64,000 nucleotides of DNA from Thioalkalivibrio sp. K90mix (GTDB lineage: Bacteria; Pseudomonadota; Gammaproteobacteria; Ectothiorhodospirales; Ectothiorhodospiraceae). Position numbers and translations under genes: made by a program. Below the pieces are notes generated by a model. That model was given only the letters and a program-made list of their open reading frames with translations, was not told the origin of the DNA and searched no databases. Below, piece by piece: positions 25,408-33,254 of this stretch; within the stretch, counting starts at the first letter, position 1; each line of letters begins with the position of its first letter. The stretch covers positions 675,501 to 739,500 of the forward strand of contig NC_013889.1 in the NCBI RefSeq assembly GCF_000025545.1, in the 5' to 3' direction.

Positions 25408-26100
25408 ATGCAGATACATCATCCCGAACGCTGGTGGCTGTTGGCCGCGGTCCTGCTGGCAGGGTCGCTGGTCTGGGTAGCACTGACCACCGAGTGGCCT
25501 GATCTGCTGCCGCTGCAGGACGTCGAGGCGTGGCTCGCCAGCTGGGGGATGGGCGCCTACATGATGTTTGTGCTGGCCTTTGTCGTCCTTGCGCTGTTTC
25601 CGTTGCCCAGCACCTTCTGGATCCTGCTGGGAGGGGCGCTGTTCGGGCCGTTCACCGGCGGGGCCCTGAGCCTGCTGGCGGCGACCATCGCTGCGATTAT
25701 CGCGTTCATGCTGGCGCGCACCCTGCTGCAACCCTGGCTGGAACCGCGTCTGGGTCCGCGCAGCGCACGGCTGCGCGAGGATGTGGAGGCCGAGGGCTGG
25801 CGCGTGGTCGCACTGACACGGCTGGTGCCGGTCTTCCCGTTCGCCCCGACCAACTACGCCCTGGGCCTGGTGCGTATGCCGCTGACCGTGTTCACGATCA
25901 CGACCCTGGTCGCATTGATCCCCAGCCTGTTCGCCTATGCCTGGCTGGGCCACGCTACGCGCGAGATGGTGGCGGGTGATACGGACAACCGGGTCCAGCT
26001 GGGGCTGGCGATTCTCGCCGTGCTGGCCCTGCTGCTGTTGCTGCCTCGGCTGTTGCGCCGGATCTGGCAGGGGCAGAAAGCCGTCCAGTCGCCAGCCTGA
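25408..26100 (+). CDS. TVP38/TMEM64 (DedA superfamily) membrane protein
   Basis: 230-residue inner-membrane protein with about five or six hydrophobic segments. The family core is visible: FPLPSTFWILLGGALFGPF, a re-entrant loop-type segment, followed by LTRLVPVFPFAPTNYALGL with conserved Arg and Pro residues. These proteins are linked to lipid scrambling and membrane homeostasis. The gene begins six bases after rarA and is followed after 14 bases by a glycosyltransferase gene, so rarA may share its transcript. Confidence 0.88.
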   Translation: MQIHHPERWWLLAAVLLAGSLVWVALTTEWPDLLPLQDVEAWLASWGMGAYMMFVLAFVVLALFPLPSTFWILLGGALFGPFTGGALSLLAATIAAIIAFMLARTLLQPWLEPRLGPRSARLREDVEAEGWRVVALTRLVPVFPFAPTNYALGLVRMPLTVFTITTLVALIPSLFAYAWLGHATREMVAGDTDNRVQLGLAILAVLALLLLLPRLLRRIWQGQKAVQSPA

Positions 26101-26114
26101 GTCCCGTAGCAACC

Positions 26115-26819
26115 ATGTCGCGGGAGTCACCCTTCCTGTCCGTGATCATCCCGGTACTGAACGAAGCCGAATCTCTCCCGCCCTTGCTGGATACCCTGGG
26201 CGAGATCCTCGACTGCGAGGTGATCGTGGTCGACGGCGGGAGCACGGACGGGACTGTCCAGCAGGCAGGGCAATGCGGTGTGAGTGTGCTGTCCAGCGCC
26301 CCGGGGCGCGCACGGCAGATGAATGCCGGCGCCGAGCGCGCCCGAGGCGAGGCGCTCTGGTTTCTGCATGCCGACACCACGTTTCCGGACGGAGCCGGGG
26401 TGGCGGTGCATGCCCTGCGCGACGCGGTGGCCCGGGACGATCGCGCCTGGGGACGTTTCGACGTCCGCCTGTCGGGCGGTCGCGGAATATTCGCGCTGAT
26501 CGCCGCGATGATGAACCTGCGCTCGCGTCTGAGCGGGATCGCGACCGGGGATCAGGGCATATTCATTACACGCTCGGCGTTCGATGCCGTAGGCGGCTGG
26601 CCGGACCAGCCGCTGATGGAGGACATCGAGCTCTCGCGGCGGCTGAAGCGATCGGTGGGGCGCCCAAGGTGCCTGCGCACGTGGCTGGTCACGTCGTCCC
26701 GGCGCTGGGAGCGGCAGGGCGCTTGGCGCACGATCTGGCTGATGTGGCGGTTGCGCCTGGCCTACTGGCTGGGTGCAAACCCGGACGGGCTGGCGCGACT
26801 TTATCGTGGTGATGCCTGA
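26115..26819 (+). CDS. Glycosyltransferase family 2, arsenosugar-locus type (TIGR04283-like)
   Basis: 234-residue GT-A glycosyltransferase. It starts FLSVIIPVLNEAESLPPLL, has the DGGSTDGT nucleotide-sugar motif, a DxD-like HADT and a C-terminal MEDIELSRRLKR acceptor segment. The combination of this short GT2 with the next gene (a CofC/DUF2064-like protein) is the pair annotated as TIGR04283 and TIGR04282 in arsenosugar and related loci. No arsenite methyltransferase is in the window, so the arsenic link is by family name only. The stop overlaps the next start. Confidence 0.82.
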   Translation: MSRESPFLSVIIPVLNEAESLPPLLDTLGEILDCEVIVVDGGSTDGTVQQAGQCGVSVLSSAPGRARQMNAGAERARGEALWFLHADTTFPDGAGVAVHALRDAVARDDRAWGRFDVRLSGGRGIFALIAAMMNLRSRLSGIATGDQGIFITRSAFDAVGGWPDQPLMEDIELSRRLKRSVGRPRCLRTWLVTSSRRWERQGAWRTIWLMWRLRLAYWLGANPDGLARLYRGDA

Positions 26820-27498
26820 ACGTCGGCCGACGGATGCGCCGCGCGTGCTGGTCTTTGCCCGCGCGCCCGAGCCGGGCCGGACCAAGACGCGGCTGATTCC
26901 CGCGCTGGGTGCCAAGGGCGCCGCACGGCTGCACGAACGGCTGCTGGAGCACGCGCTGGACGTGGCCCGTCAGGTGGCACCGGACCATGTGGAGCTGTGG
27001 TGCACCCCGGATACCGATCATCCGTTCCTCGAGCGTTGTGCGGAACGCTTTGGCTGTTCCCTGCACAGCCAGGTGGGTGATGACCTCGGGGCCCGCATGC
27101 GCCATGCACTGGAGGTGGGGCCGTTTCCGGCACTGGTGATGGGGTCCGATGCCCCGACGCTGGGTGTCGGGGACCTGGTCGCTGCACGTAAGGCGCTGGC
27201 TGAAGGGGCGGATGTGGCACTGATCCCGGCGCTGGATGGTGGCTATGTGCTGCTGGCCGCCGCGCGGCCCGTCCCCGGGCTGTTCGAGGCCGTCGAGTGG
27301 GGCAGCGATCGGGTGCTGGAACAGACCCGTGAGCGGGCCCAGGCGCAGGGTCTTGTCTGGGCGGAGCTGGAAGCGCGGGCGGACATCGACCGACCGGAGG
27401 ACCTGGTGCACTGTCCGCCGGTGCTCCTGCGTGGCATTGGGGCACCTCGAGAGTCCCCGATCCCAGAGCAGTCGCAAGTCGGCCCAGGCTTCGGGTAG
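26812..27498 (+). CDS. DUF2064/CofC-like nucleotidyl- or glycosyl-transferase (TIGR04282-like)
   Basis: 228-residue GT-A fold protein. It starts RVLVFARAPEPGRTKTRLIPALG, with the phosphate-binding PGRTKTR typical of this family and of CofC guanylyltransferases. Other motifs are LVMGSDAPTLG (metal-binding Asp) and LIPALDGGYVLL. It works next to the TIGR04283-type glycosyltransferase with which it overlaps by eight bases. Start ATG 26812 (MPERRPTD) is chosen; an upstream in-frame start at 26773 would overlap the previous gene extensively. Confidence 0.82.
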   Translation: MPERRPTDAPRVLVFARAPEPGRTKTRLIPALGAKGAARLHERLLEHALDVARQVAPDHVELWCTPDTDHPFLERCAERFGCSLHSQVGDDLGARMRHALEVGPFPALVMGSDAPTLGVGDLVAARKALAEGADVALIPALDGGYVLLAAARPVPGLFEAVEWGSDRVLEQTRERAQAQGLVWAELEARADIDRPEDLVHCPPVLLRGIGAPRESPIPEQSQVGPGFG

Positions 27499-27499
27499 G

Positions 27500-27751
27500 A
27501 TGCGCGCCATGAAAGCCTTTGTTGCCTGGGTCGACCGTTCCCCACTGTGGTTGTTTGCACTGTTCGTGGCCACCCTGGGGCTGTCGCCCTATGTCCCCGA
27601 ACCGCACATCGTCGAGAAGATCCGCTGGCTCTTCCAGGGCGAGCTGACCCGTCCGATCGATATCCTCGACCTGATCATGCACGCCATTCCCTGGCTGCTG
27701 ATGGCCTTCAAGCTCTATCGCATGAGCATTACGTCGAAAGGCGCTTCCTGA
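27500..27751 (+). CDS. Small two-helix membrane protein
   Basis: 83-residue protein with two hydrophobic helices: LWLFALFVATLGLSPYV and ILDLIMHAIPWLLMAFKLY, separated by a charged loop (HIVEKIRWLFQGELTRPID). It is followed by a short basic tail. I do not recognise a function; similar short proteins of sulfur oxidisers are sometimes labelled RND transporter, which the sequence cannot support. The start overlaps the end region of the previous gene (one base after its stop); ATG 27509 is an alternative. Confidence 0.65.
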   Translation: MRAMKAFVAWVDRSPLWLFALFVATLGLSPYVPEPHIVEKIRWLFQGELTRPIDILDLIMHAIPWLLMAFKLYRMSITSKGAS

Positions 27752-27842
27752 CTCGGCGTCTCCTTGAGGCTTGTGGGAACTCGACGGTCCCGACTTGGGT
27801 CGCTACGGTGCCTGCCACTTTGACGTGACCAAGGAGAGTCCC

Positions 27843-28199
27843 ATGCGTTTTATTGTTGCTGTTACCGCCGGTACTGACGACCCGACCCGCGCCACTCTCG
27901 GCATGATTGCCGCGAACGTGGCCAAGCAGCAGGGCCATGACGTGACCGTCTGGCTGCAGGGCGAGGCCGTGAACATCGCCAACCGGAATGTCTACGACAA
28001 GATCGTCGGCCACAACATGCCGGCGATGAAGGACATCGTGGATTCGCTGGTCGAGGAAGGCGTCCCGTTCTGGGCCTGCGAGGCCTGCGCCAAGGGCCGC
28101 GACGTCGGCGAGCACAACTTCCTGCCGAACGCCGAGATGGCCGGCATGGGTCAGTACGTCCAGGCCGTTGCCGATTTCGACCGCTCCATGAGCTTCTGA
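27843..28199 (+). CDS. DsrE-family protein with CxxC motif
   Basis: 118-residue protein of the DsrE/DsrF-like fold: the first strand is MRFIVAVTAGTDDPTRATLG, and the VWLQGEAVNIANRN segment is typical. Near residue 79 it has a CEAC motif (FWACEACAKGR), where DsrE-like sulfur carriers keep their active cysteine. It stands alone behind a strong AAGGAGAG ribosome-binding site and before a terminator, and codon bias suggests good expression. It may carry sulfane sulfur or act as a peroxiredoxin-like DsrE relative. It differs from the DsrE between the lbpA genes. Confidence 0.82.
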   Translation: MRFIVAVTAGTDDPTRATLGMIAANVAKQQGHDVTVWLQGEAVNIANRNVYDKIVGHNMPAMKDIVDSLVEEGVPFWACEACAKGRDVGEHNFLPNAEMAGMGQYVQAVADFDRSMSF

Positions 28200-28216
28200 T
28201 CGAGCGGGCCGGTCCG

Positions 28217-28245
28217 CGGGTGGGGTGTGATCCCCCGCCCGTTTT
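28217..28245 (+). terminator. Intrinsic terminator after DsrE-family gene
   Basis: Stem CGGGTGGGG (28217-28225) / CCCCGCCCG (28233-28241), one G-T pair, followed by TTTT. Confidence 0.75.
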
Positions 28246-28325
28246 GCCCGTGTCTCCTGTGTCAGCCCCTCGAACTGGCACATCGCATGCTTGTTTGTTC
28301 CGGGAGTGATCCACGGACGACGAGC

Positions 28326-29651
28326 ATGACCCAGACCCCATCCCCGAGTTTTTCCTTCGAAGAGGCCATTGGCGACTTCCTGGTCGCCTCGCGCAAGTGC
28401 GAGGTGGTGAGCCTGGAGCGCCTGCTGGAGGCGGTACAGCTGGTCGGGCGCATCCGCGCGCTGGTGCATCAGCTCCAGCGCGAACGCGGTGCCTCCAGCC
28501 TCTGGATCGGCTCCGGTGGCCAGCGCTATGCGGACGAACTAGCGCAGTACCGAGCTGAATCCGACACCACCGCACAGGCGTTTCGTGAACACCTTGATGG
28601 CTGGCTGGAGCCCGGGGCCTGTGCCCACGCGCGCAGCCGTCTGCTGGGGCGCATGGCGCTGGCGCTGCATGGCCTGTCGGGTCTGCCCAGCCTGCGGGCG
28701 GAGGTCAGCGAACGCACGCTCTCGCCGATGGAGGCGATGCGCGGCTTCAGCGAGCTGATCCGGTCGCTGCTGGCAGTGGTGTTCGAGGCCGCTGACTCCG
28801 CCACGGACCCGGAGGTCTCGCGGGCCCTGGTGGCCCTGCTGAACTTCATGCAGGGCAAGGAGCTGGCGGGCCAGGAACGCGCGATCGGGGCCGCCGGCTT
28901 TGGTCAGGGCGTGTTCGATGGCGAACTGCGCCAGTCCCTGTTGCACCGGATCGATGCCCAGGAACGCTCGTTTCGGATCTTCTCCGAGTTTGCCCCGAAG
29001 CCCGCCTGCGCGGCCTGGCAGGAACTGCAGGGCGCGGGCTTCGCGGCGGAGGTCGAGCGGCTGCGCCGTCAGGCCTGTACCCACGGCGATCTCCGGGGCG
29101 ATCCCCTGCCGGACCCGGCCCGCGCCGAGACCTGGTTTGCCTGCACCACCGCGCGCATCGACGCGATGAAGGAGATCGAGGACCTGCTGGAGATGCACCT
29201 GAACGAGTGCTGTTCGGCACGCATCACGGCGGATCGCGCGGACCTGGGCGCTGTGCGTGATCGGGTGGAGCAACTCGCCGAGTCGGAGCTGCGCGACAGC
29301 GTGCCGTATGCGGTGTTTTTCGGCGCGCCGGAGGGCCTGGAGAGCACGCAGGAGGAGGGCGAGACCGTACTCAACGTCCCGATCGTCGGGCACTCGGTGA
29401 TGGACCTGGTGCAGCGCCAGGCGACCCGGCTGCAGTCGGTGGAGGACGAATTGCATGCGGCACGCCAGGCCCTGGACGAACGCAAGACCATCGAGCGCGC
29501 CAAGGCGCTGCTGATCCAGCACCGCGGCCTCAGCGAGGATCAGGCCTACAAGCTCCTGCGCCAGACCGCGATGAACCAGAACCGGCGCCTGGCCGAGGTC
29601 GCCGAGGCGACCGTCGCGATGTCCGACCTGCTGGGCAAGGGCGGTCTGTAG
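28326..29651 (+). CDS. nasR: Nitrate-sensing NIT-ANTAR antitermination regulator (NasR-like)
   Basis: 441-residue cytoplasmic regulator. The amino-terminal two thirds form a helical nitrate- and nitrite-sensing NIT domain (RIRALVHQLQRERGASSLWI at the start is characteristic). The carboxy terminus is an ANTAR RNA-binding domain (about 375-435; ERAKALLIQHRGLSEDQAYKLLR and VAEATVAMSDLL). ANTAR proteins bind leader hairpins and prevent premature termination. The nitrate operon that follows has a long leader with such a hairpin and a strong terminator. ATG 28326 (MTQTPSP) is preferred over upstream frame without a site. Confidence 0.92.
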   Translation: MTQTPSPSFSFEEAIGDFLVASRKCEVVSLERLLEAVQLVGRIRALVHQLQRERGASSLWIGSGGQRYADELAQYRAESDTTAQAFREHLDGWLEPGACAHARSRLLGRMALALHGLSGLPSLRAEVSERTLSPMEAMRGFSELIRSLLAVVFEAADSATDPEVSRALVALLNFMQGKELAGQERAIGAAGFGQGVFDGELRQSLLHRIDAQERSFRIFSEFAPKPACAAWQELQGAGFAAEVERLRRQACTHGDLRGDPLPDPARAETWFACTTARIDAMKEIEDLLEMHLNECCSARITADRADLGAVRDRVEQLAESELRDSVPYAVFFGAPEGLESTQEEGETVLNVPIVGHSVMDLVQRQATRLQSVEDELHAARQALDERKTIERAKALLIQHRGLSEDQAYKLLRQTAMNQNRRLAEVAEATVAMSDLLGKGGL

Positions 29652-29689
29652 CCCATTCCCCGGGAAAGGGATGCCGGTGGGCGGCGCCT

Positions 29690-29770
29690 CTGTGGGCGCG
29701 GGCTTGCCCGCGAAGCCCCTGCCAGTGTCTGCCACTGGCAGGGGCTTCGCCGCCAAGGCGGCTCCTACAG
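29690..29770. repeat. REPIN-like element: two inverted REP sequences around a long palindrome
   Basis: Two REP-type units in opposite orientation: CTGTGGGCGCGGGCTTGCCC followed by GCGAAG on the left, and the reverse complement of a CTGTAGGAGC...CGGCGAAG unit on the right. Each has the GCGGGCTTGCCCGC-type small palindrome. The centre is a perfect 18-base inverted repeat (29710-29727 with 29733-29750, loop TCTGC). This is the arrangement of mobile REP doublets. It lies in the 488-base non-coding stretch between nasR and nrtA. The RAYT transposase that would mobilise it is not in the window. Confidence 0.85.
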
Positions 29771-29925
29771 GTTGTGCACCAGCGCGGTTCATCTGCACCG
29801 CAAGCGCGCCCCAGTCTGGTGCCTTGCGGATCGTCTCCCGGACGCCGGGTTTTCCGACAGCGTTCAACTCCATACGGCGAACCATCCGATTTTCCCGCGC
29901 CATGGCGCGATTGTTTCCGGCGAGG

Positions 29926-30031
29926 TCGATTAGCAACGGCTAATTGGCACACCTCCTGCAGGAGTATCGGCAAGACGAGCCAATGGCGGTTCGTCGCCTG
30001 ACAACAGGGAGACCCGATGACCGGGCCTCCC
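29926..30031 (+). promoter_or_regulatory. Nitrate-operon leader with ANTAR-type hairpins
   Basis: Leader upstream of nrtA. The strongest element is an 8-base-pair hairpin at 29974-29995 (GACGAGCC / GGTTCGTC) with the hexaloop AATGGC. It has A at loop position 1 and G at position 4, the features known for ANTAR targets. A second stem at 29929-29944 (ATTAGC / GCTAAT, loop AACG) lies upstream. A third at 30007-30031 (GGGAG / CTCCC with an inner CCCG / CGGG) lies just before the terminator. The NIT-ANTAR protein is encoded next door. Which stems form P1 and P2 is inferred. Confidence 0.75.
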
Positions 30032-30043
30032 ACGGGACTGGAC

Positions 30044-30098
30044 AAAGGCGTCCATCACCCGGCTGCACAAGCGGCCGGGCTGATGCGACGCCTTTTTT
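30044..30098 (+). terminator. Leader terminator of the nitrate operon
   Basis: Very long factor-independent terminator: outer stem AAAGGCGTC (30044-30052) / GACGCCTTT (30087-30095), middle CATCA / TGATG, inner CCCGGC / GCCGGG, then a T run to 30098. It lies 42 bases before nrtA, within an open frame, and is the natural target of NasR antitermination. Confidence 0.88.
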
Positions 30099-30139
30099 CG
30101 TTTTTGGACGAGTTGCCTGACAAGGGGAGTGAACCCGCA

Positions 30140-31444
30140 ATGACCGATCACACGAACGACACGAAGAAGACCCCCGGCCTGTCGCGCCGGCGTTTCCTGG
30201 GCGGCATGGCCGCCGGGATCGGCGCGACCGCGCTGGGCGTTTCCGGGGCCGCGCCCTGGGGGTATGCGAAGGCCGGCAACGGCAAGCCGGAGACCACCGA
30301 GGCGAAGCTGGGCTTTATTGCCCTGACGGATGCCGCACCGCTGTTCGTCGCGCTGGAGAAGGGGTTCTTCGCCGCCCACGGCATGCCGGACGTACAGGTG
30401 CTGAAGCAGTCCTCCTGGGGCACGGTGCGCGACAACCTGGAACTGGGCTCGCGCCGCGGCGGCATCGACGGCTCGCACATTCTGACGCCGATGCCCTACC
30501 TGATCCATCGTCGCGGTACGCCGATGAGCATCCTCGCGCGGCTGAACCTGGCCGGACAGTGTATCTCGGTGGGCGATGAATACGCCGATCTGAAGGTCGG
30601 CCTGGAGACCGGGGAGTTCAAGGAGGCGCTGGCGGAGAAGCGCGCCGGCGGCGACGAGGTACGCGCGGCGATGACCTTCCCCGGCGGCACCCATGACCTG
30701 TGGATTCGCTACTGGATGGCGGCCGGCGGGATCGACCCGAACCGCGACATCTCCACCATCGTCGTGCCGCCGGCGCAGATGGTCGCCAACATGCGCGTCG
30801 GGTCCATGGACACCTTCTGTGTCTGCGAGCCCTGGAACATGCAGCTGATCAACCAGGGCATCGGCTATACCGCGAACACCACCGGCGAGCTCTGGCACAA
30901 CCATCCCGAGAAGGCGCTGGGCATGCGCGCGGACTGGGTGGAGGCGAACCCGAACGCGGCCCGCGCCCTGACCATGGCGGTGATGGAGGCGCAGATGTAC
31001 TGCGAGGACCCGGCGAATATCGAGGAGGTCGCCGAGATCTGCTCGCGCCGGCGCTACATCCATGCCCCGTACGGCGACATCATCGACCGCATGCAGGGGC
31101 ACTTCGACTACGGCACCGGCCGCGTGGTCGAGGACCATCCCGACCGCATGCGCTACTGGAACGACCAGGCCTCCTATCCCTTCAAGAGCCACGACCTGTG
31201 GTTCCTCACCGAGGACATCCGCTGGGGCTACCTGCCGCCGGATCTCGACATGCAGGCCCTGGTGGACGAGGTCAACCGCGAGGACATCTGGCGCGAGGCG
31301 GCCGACACGCTCGGCATCGATTCGGCCGACATCCCCGAGTCCACCTCGCGCGGCAAGGAAGAGTTCTTCGACGGCAAGGTCTTCGACCCGGAAGACCCAC
31401 AGGCCTATCTCGACAGCCTGGAGATCAAGGCGCTCGCGTCCTGA
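30140..31444 (+). CDS. nrtA: Nitrate ABC transporter substrate-binding protein NrtA
   Basis: 434-residue periplasmic nitrate/nitrite-binding protein of the NrtA/SsuA-like family. A Tat signal is at the amino terminus (LSRRRFLGGMAAGIGATALG), so it is exported folded. The mature start KLGFIALTDAAPLFVALEKGFF and the nitrate-pocket-type stretch GGTHDLWIRYWMAAGGID are typical. It initiates uptake with NrtB and NrtC. ATG 30140 follows AAGGGGAG; a 41-codon in-frame extension runs back through the terminator and is not coding. Regulation is by leader antitermination. Confidence 0.93.
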   Translation: MTDHTNDTKKTPGLSRRRFLGGMAAGIGATALGVSGAAPWGYAKAGNGKPETTEAKLGFIALTDAAPLFVALEKGFFAAHGMPDVQVLKQSSWGTVRDNLELGSRRGGIDGSHILTPMPYLIHRRGTPMSILARLNLAGQCISVGDEYADLKVGLETGEFKEALAEKRAGGDEVRAAMTFPGGTHDLWIRYWMAAGGIDPNRDISTIVVPPAQMVANMRVGSMDTFCVCEPWNMQLINQGIGYTANTTGELWHNHPEKALGMRADWVEANPNAARALTMAVMEAQMYCEDPANIEEVAEICSRRRYIHAPYGDIIDRMQGHFDYGTGRVVEDHPDRMRYWNDQASYPFKSHDLWFLTEDIRWGYLPPDLDMQALVDEVNREDIWREAADTLGIDSADIPESTSRGKEEFFDGKVFDPEDPQAYLDSLEIKALAS

Positions 31445-31492
31445 CGCGACGGCCCGACGCCCCCTGCACAGACGATTCAAGAGGATTCGACG

Positions 31493-32428
31493 ATGAGTGC
31501 CATTCTCGATCGCAACATGACCTTCGGCGCCGGGCGCGAACGCCCGGCGGCCGCGGAGACCTCCACGGCCGCGGTGGCCCGGCCGGCGGCGCCGTCGGCC
31601 CGGTCCGGCGGTGCCCCGCCGCCCGACCCCGGGGCCTGGGCCCGGCGTATGCGCAACGCGGCTACCGTGGTCCTGCCCCCGGTGATCGTGACCGCGATTT
31701 TTTTGCTCCTTTGGGAAATGATGACGTCCTCCCAGGGAGCCGTACTGCCCGGCCCGAGTCAGGTGATCACCGACACCTGGGAACTGATCGTCAACCCGTT
31801 CTATGACTACGGCGGCAACGACGTGGGCATGGCCTGGCAGCTGCTCGCCAGCCTGGAACGCGTGGCCTACGGCTACGCCCTGGCGGTGGTCGCCGGGATC
31901 GGTCTCGGCGTGCTGGTCGGCCAGTCCACCTGGGCGATGCGCGGGCTGGACCCGCTGTTCCAGGTGCTGCGCACCGTGCCGCCGCTGGCCTGGCTGCCGA
32001 TCTCCCTGGCCGCGTTCCAGGCGAGCAACCCGTCGGCCATCTTCGTGATCTTCATCACCGCGATCTGGCCGATCATCATCAACACCTCGGTCGGCATCCG
32101 GAATATCTCGCAGGACTACGTGAACGTGGCCCGCGTGCTGCGCCTGAACGGCTTCGAGTACTTCACCAAGATCATGCTCCCGGCCGCCGCGCCGTATGTC
32201 TTCTCCGGTCTGCGCATCGGCATCGGCCTCGCCTGGCTGGCGATCGTCGCCGCCGAGATGCTGATCGGCGGGGTCGGCATCGGCTTCTTTATCTGGGATG
32301 CCTGGAACGCCTCCATGCTCAGCGACATCGTGCTGGCCCTGGTCTACGTCGGCCTGGTCGGGTTCTTCCTCGACCGTCTGGTCGCGACCGTCGGCAAATG
32401 GGTCACCCGCGGCACGCAGGCCGGCTGA
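31493..32428 (+). CDS. nrtB: Nitrate ABC transporter permease NrtB
   Basis: 311-residue inner-membrane permease of the BPD_transp_1 type. The first 60 residues are cytoplasmic and rich in Ala/Pro, followed by about six helices. The EAA loop that contacts the ATPase is visible (VARVLRLNGFEYFTKIMLPAAAPY). It forms the channel for nitrate import with NrtA and NrtC. It starts 48 bases after nrtA and is followed by the ATPase gene. The family also includes taurine and cyanate transporters; the operon fixes nitrate. Confidence 0.93.
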   Translation: MSAILDRNMTFGAGRERPAAAETSTAAVARPAAPSARSGGAPPPDPGAWARRMRNAATVVLPPVIVTAIFLLLWEMMTSSQGAVLPGPSQVITDTWELIVNPFYDYGGNDVGMAWQLLASLERVAYGYALAVVAGIGLGVLVGQSTWAMRGLDPLFQVLRTVPPLAWLPISLAAFQASNPSAIFVIFITAIWPIIINTSVGIRNISQDYVNVARVLRLNGFEYFTKIMLPAAAPYVFSGLRIGIGLAWLAIVAAEMLIGGVGIGFFIWDAWNASMLSDIVLALVYVGLVGFFLDRLVATVGKWVTRGTQAG

Positions 32429-32453
32429 TCCGGCCCCTCACAGGAGAATCATC

Positions 32454-33254
32454 ATGACCAGCTATCTCTCCATCGAACACGTCCACAAGACCTTTGGCGA
32501 AGGACCGACGGCCAGCGAGGTGCTGCGCGACGTCGACCTGCACGTGGACCGCGGCGAGTTCCTCTCCATTATCGGCCACTCCGGCTGCGGCAAGTCGACG
32601 GTGCTCAACATCGTCGCCGGGCTGCTGGAGACCAGCACCGGCGCGGTGATCCTGGACGGCAAGGAGGTCAGCAAGCCGGGTCCGGATCGCAGCGTCGTGT
32701 TCCAGAACCACTCCCTGCTGCCCTGGCTGACCGTGCGCGACAACGTGGCACTGGCGGTGGACAAGACCTTCAAGGGCAAGAAATCCGCCGCCGAGCGCCG
32801 CGAGTGGATCCTGCAGACGCTGGATATGGTCGGCATGAGCCACGCGCTGGACAAGCGCCCGGACGAGATCTCCGGCGGCATGAAGCAGCGCGTGGGCATC
32901 GCCCGGGCGCTGGCGATGGAGCCGAAGGTCCTGCTGATGGACGAGCCCTTCGGCGCGCTGGATGCGTTGACCCGGGCGCACCTGCAGGACGAGGTGATGC
33001 GCATCCAGTCGGAGCTGGGCAACACCGTGCTGATGGTCACCCACGACGTGGACGAGGCGGTGCTGCTGTCCGACCGCATCGTGATGATGACCAACGGCCC
33101 GGCGGCGACCATCGGCGAGATCCTGGAGATCGACCTGCCGAAGCCGCGCGAGCGCCTGGTGATGGCCGACAACCCCCAGTACAACCACTACCGGGCCGAG
33201 GTGCTGCGCTTTCTCCACGAGCGCCACAAGAACCCCGAGTCGGAGGCCGCGTGA
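32454..33254 (+). CDS. nrtC: Nitrate ABC transporter ATPase NrtC/NrtD
   Basis: 266-residue ABC ATPase. Walker A is GHSGCGKST, the Q-loop is VVFQNHSLLPWL, the signature is ISGGMKQRVGIARAL, Walker B is VLLMDEPFGALD and the H-loop is VTHDVDEAVLLSD. It has a single domain, without the fused substrate-binding domain of cyanobacterial NrtC, so it is closer to NrtD/NasD. The start has a CAGGAGAATC site. The stop overlaps the nirB start by one base. It energises nitrate uptake. Confidence 0.93.
   Translation: MTSYLSIEHVHKTFGEGPTASEVLRDVDLHVDRGEFLSIIGHSGCGKSTVLNIVAGLLETSTGAVILDGKEVSKPGPDRSVVFQNHSLLPWLTVRDNVALAVDKTFKGKKSAAERREWILQTLDMVGMSHALDKRPDEISGGMKQRVGIARALAMEPKVLLMDEPFGALDALTRAHLQDEVMRIQSELGNTVLMVTHDVDEAVLLSDRIVMMTNGPAATIGEILEIDLPKPRERLVMADNPQYNHYRAEVLRFLHERHKNPESEAA

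Noticed and set aside
30017-30139. Possible longer NrtA or a leader peptide
   Set aside because: The frame runs through the leader terminator and lacks a ribosome-binding site; the Tat signal fits a start at 30140.
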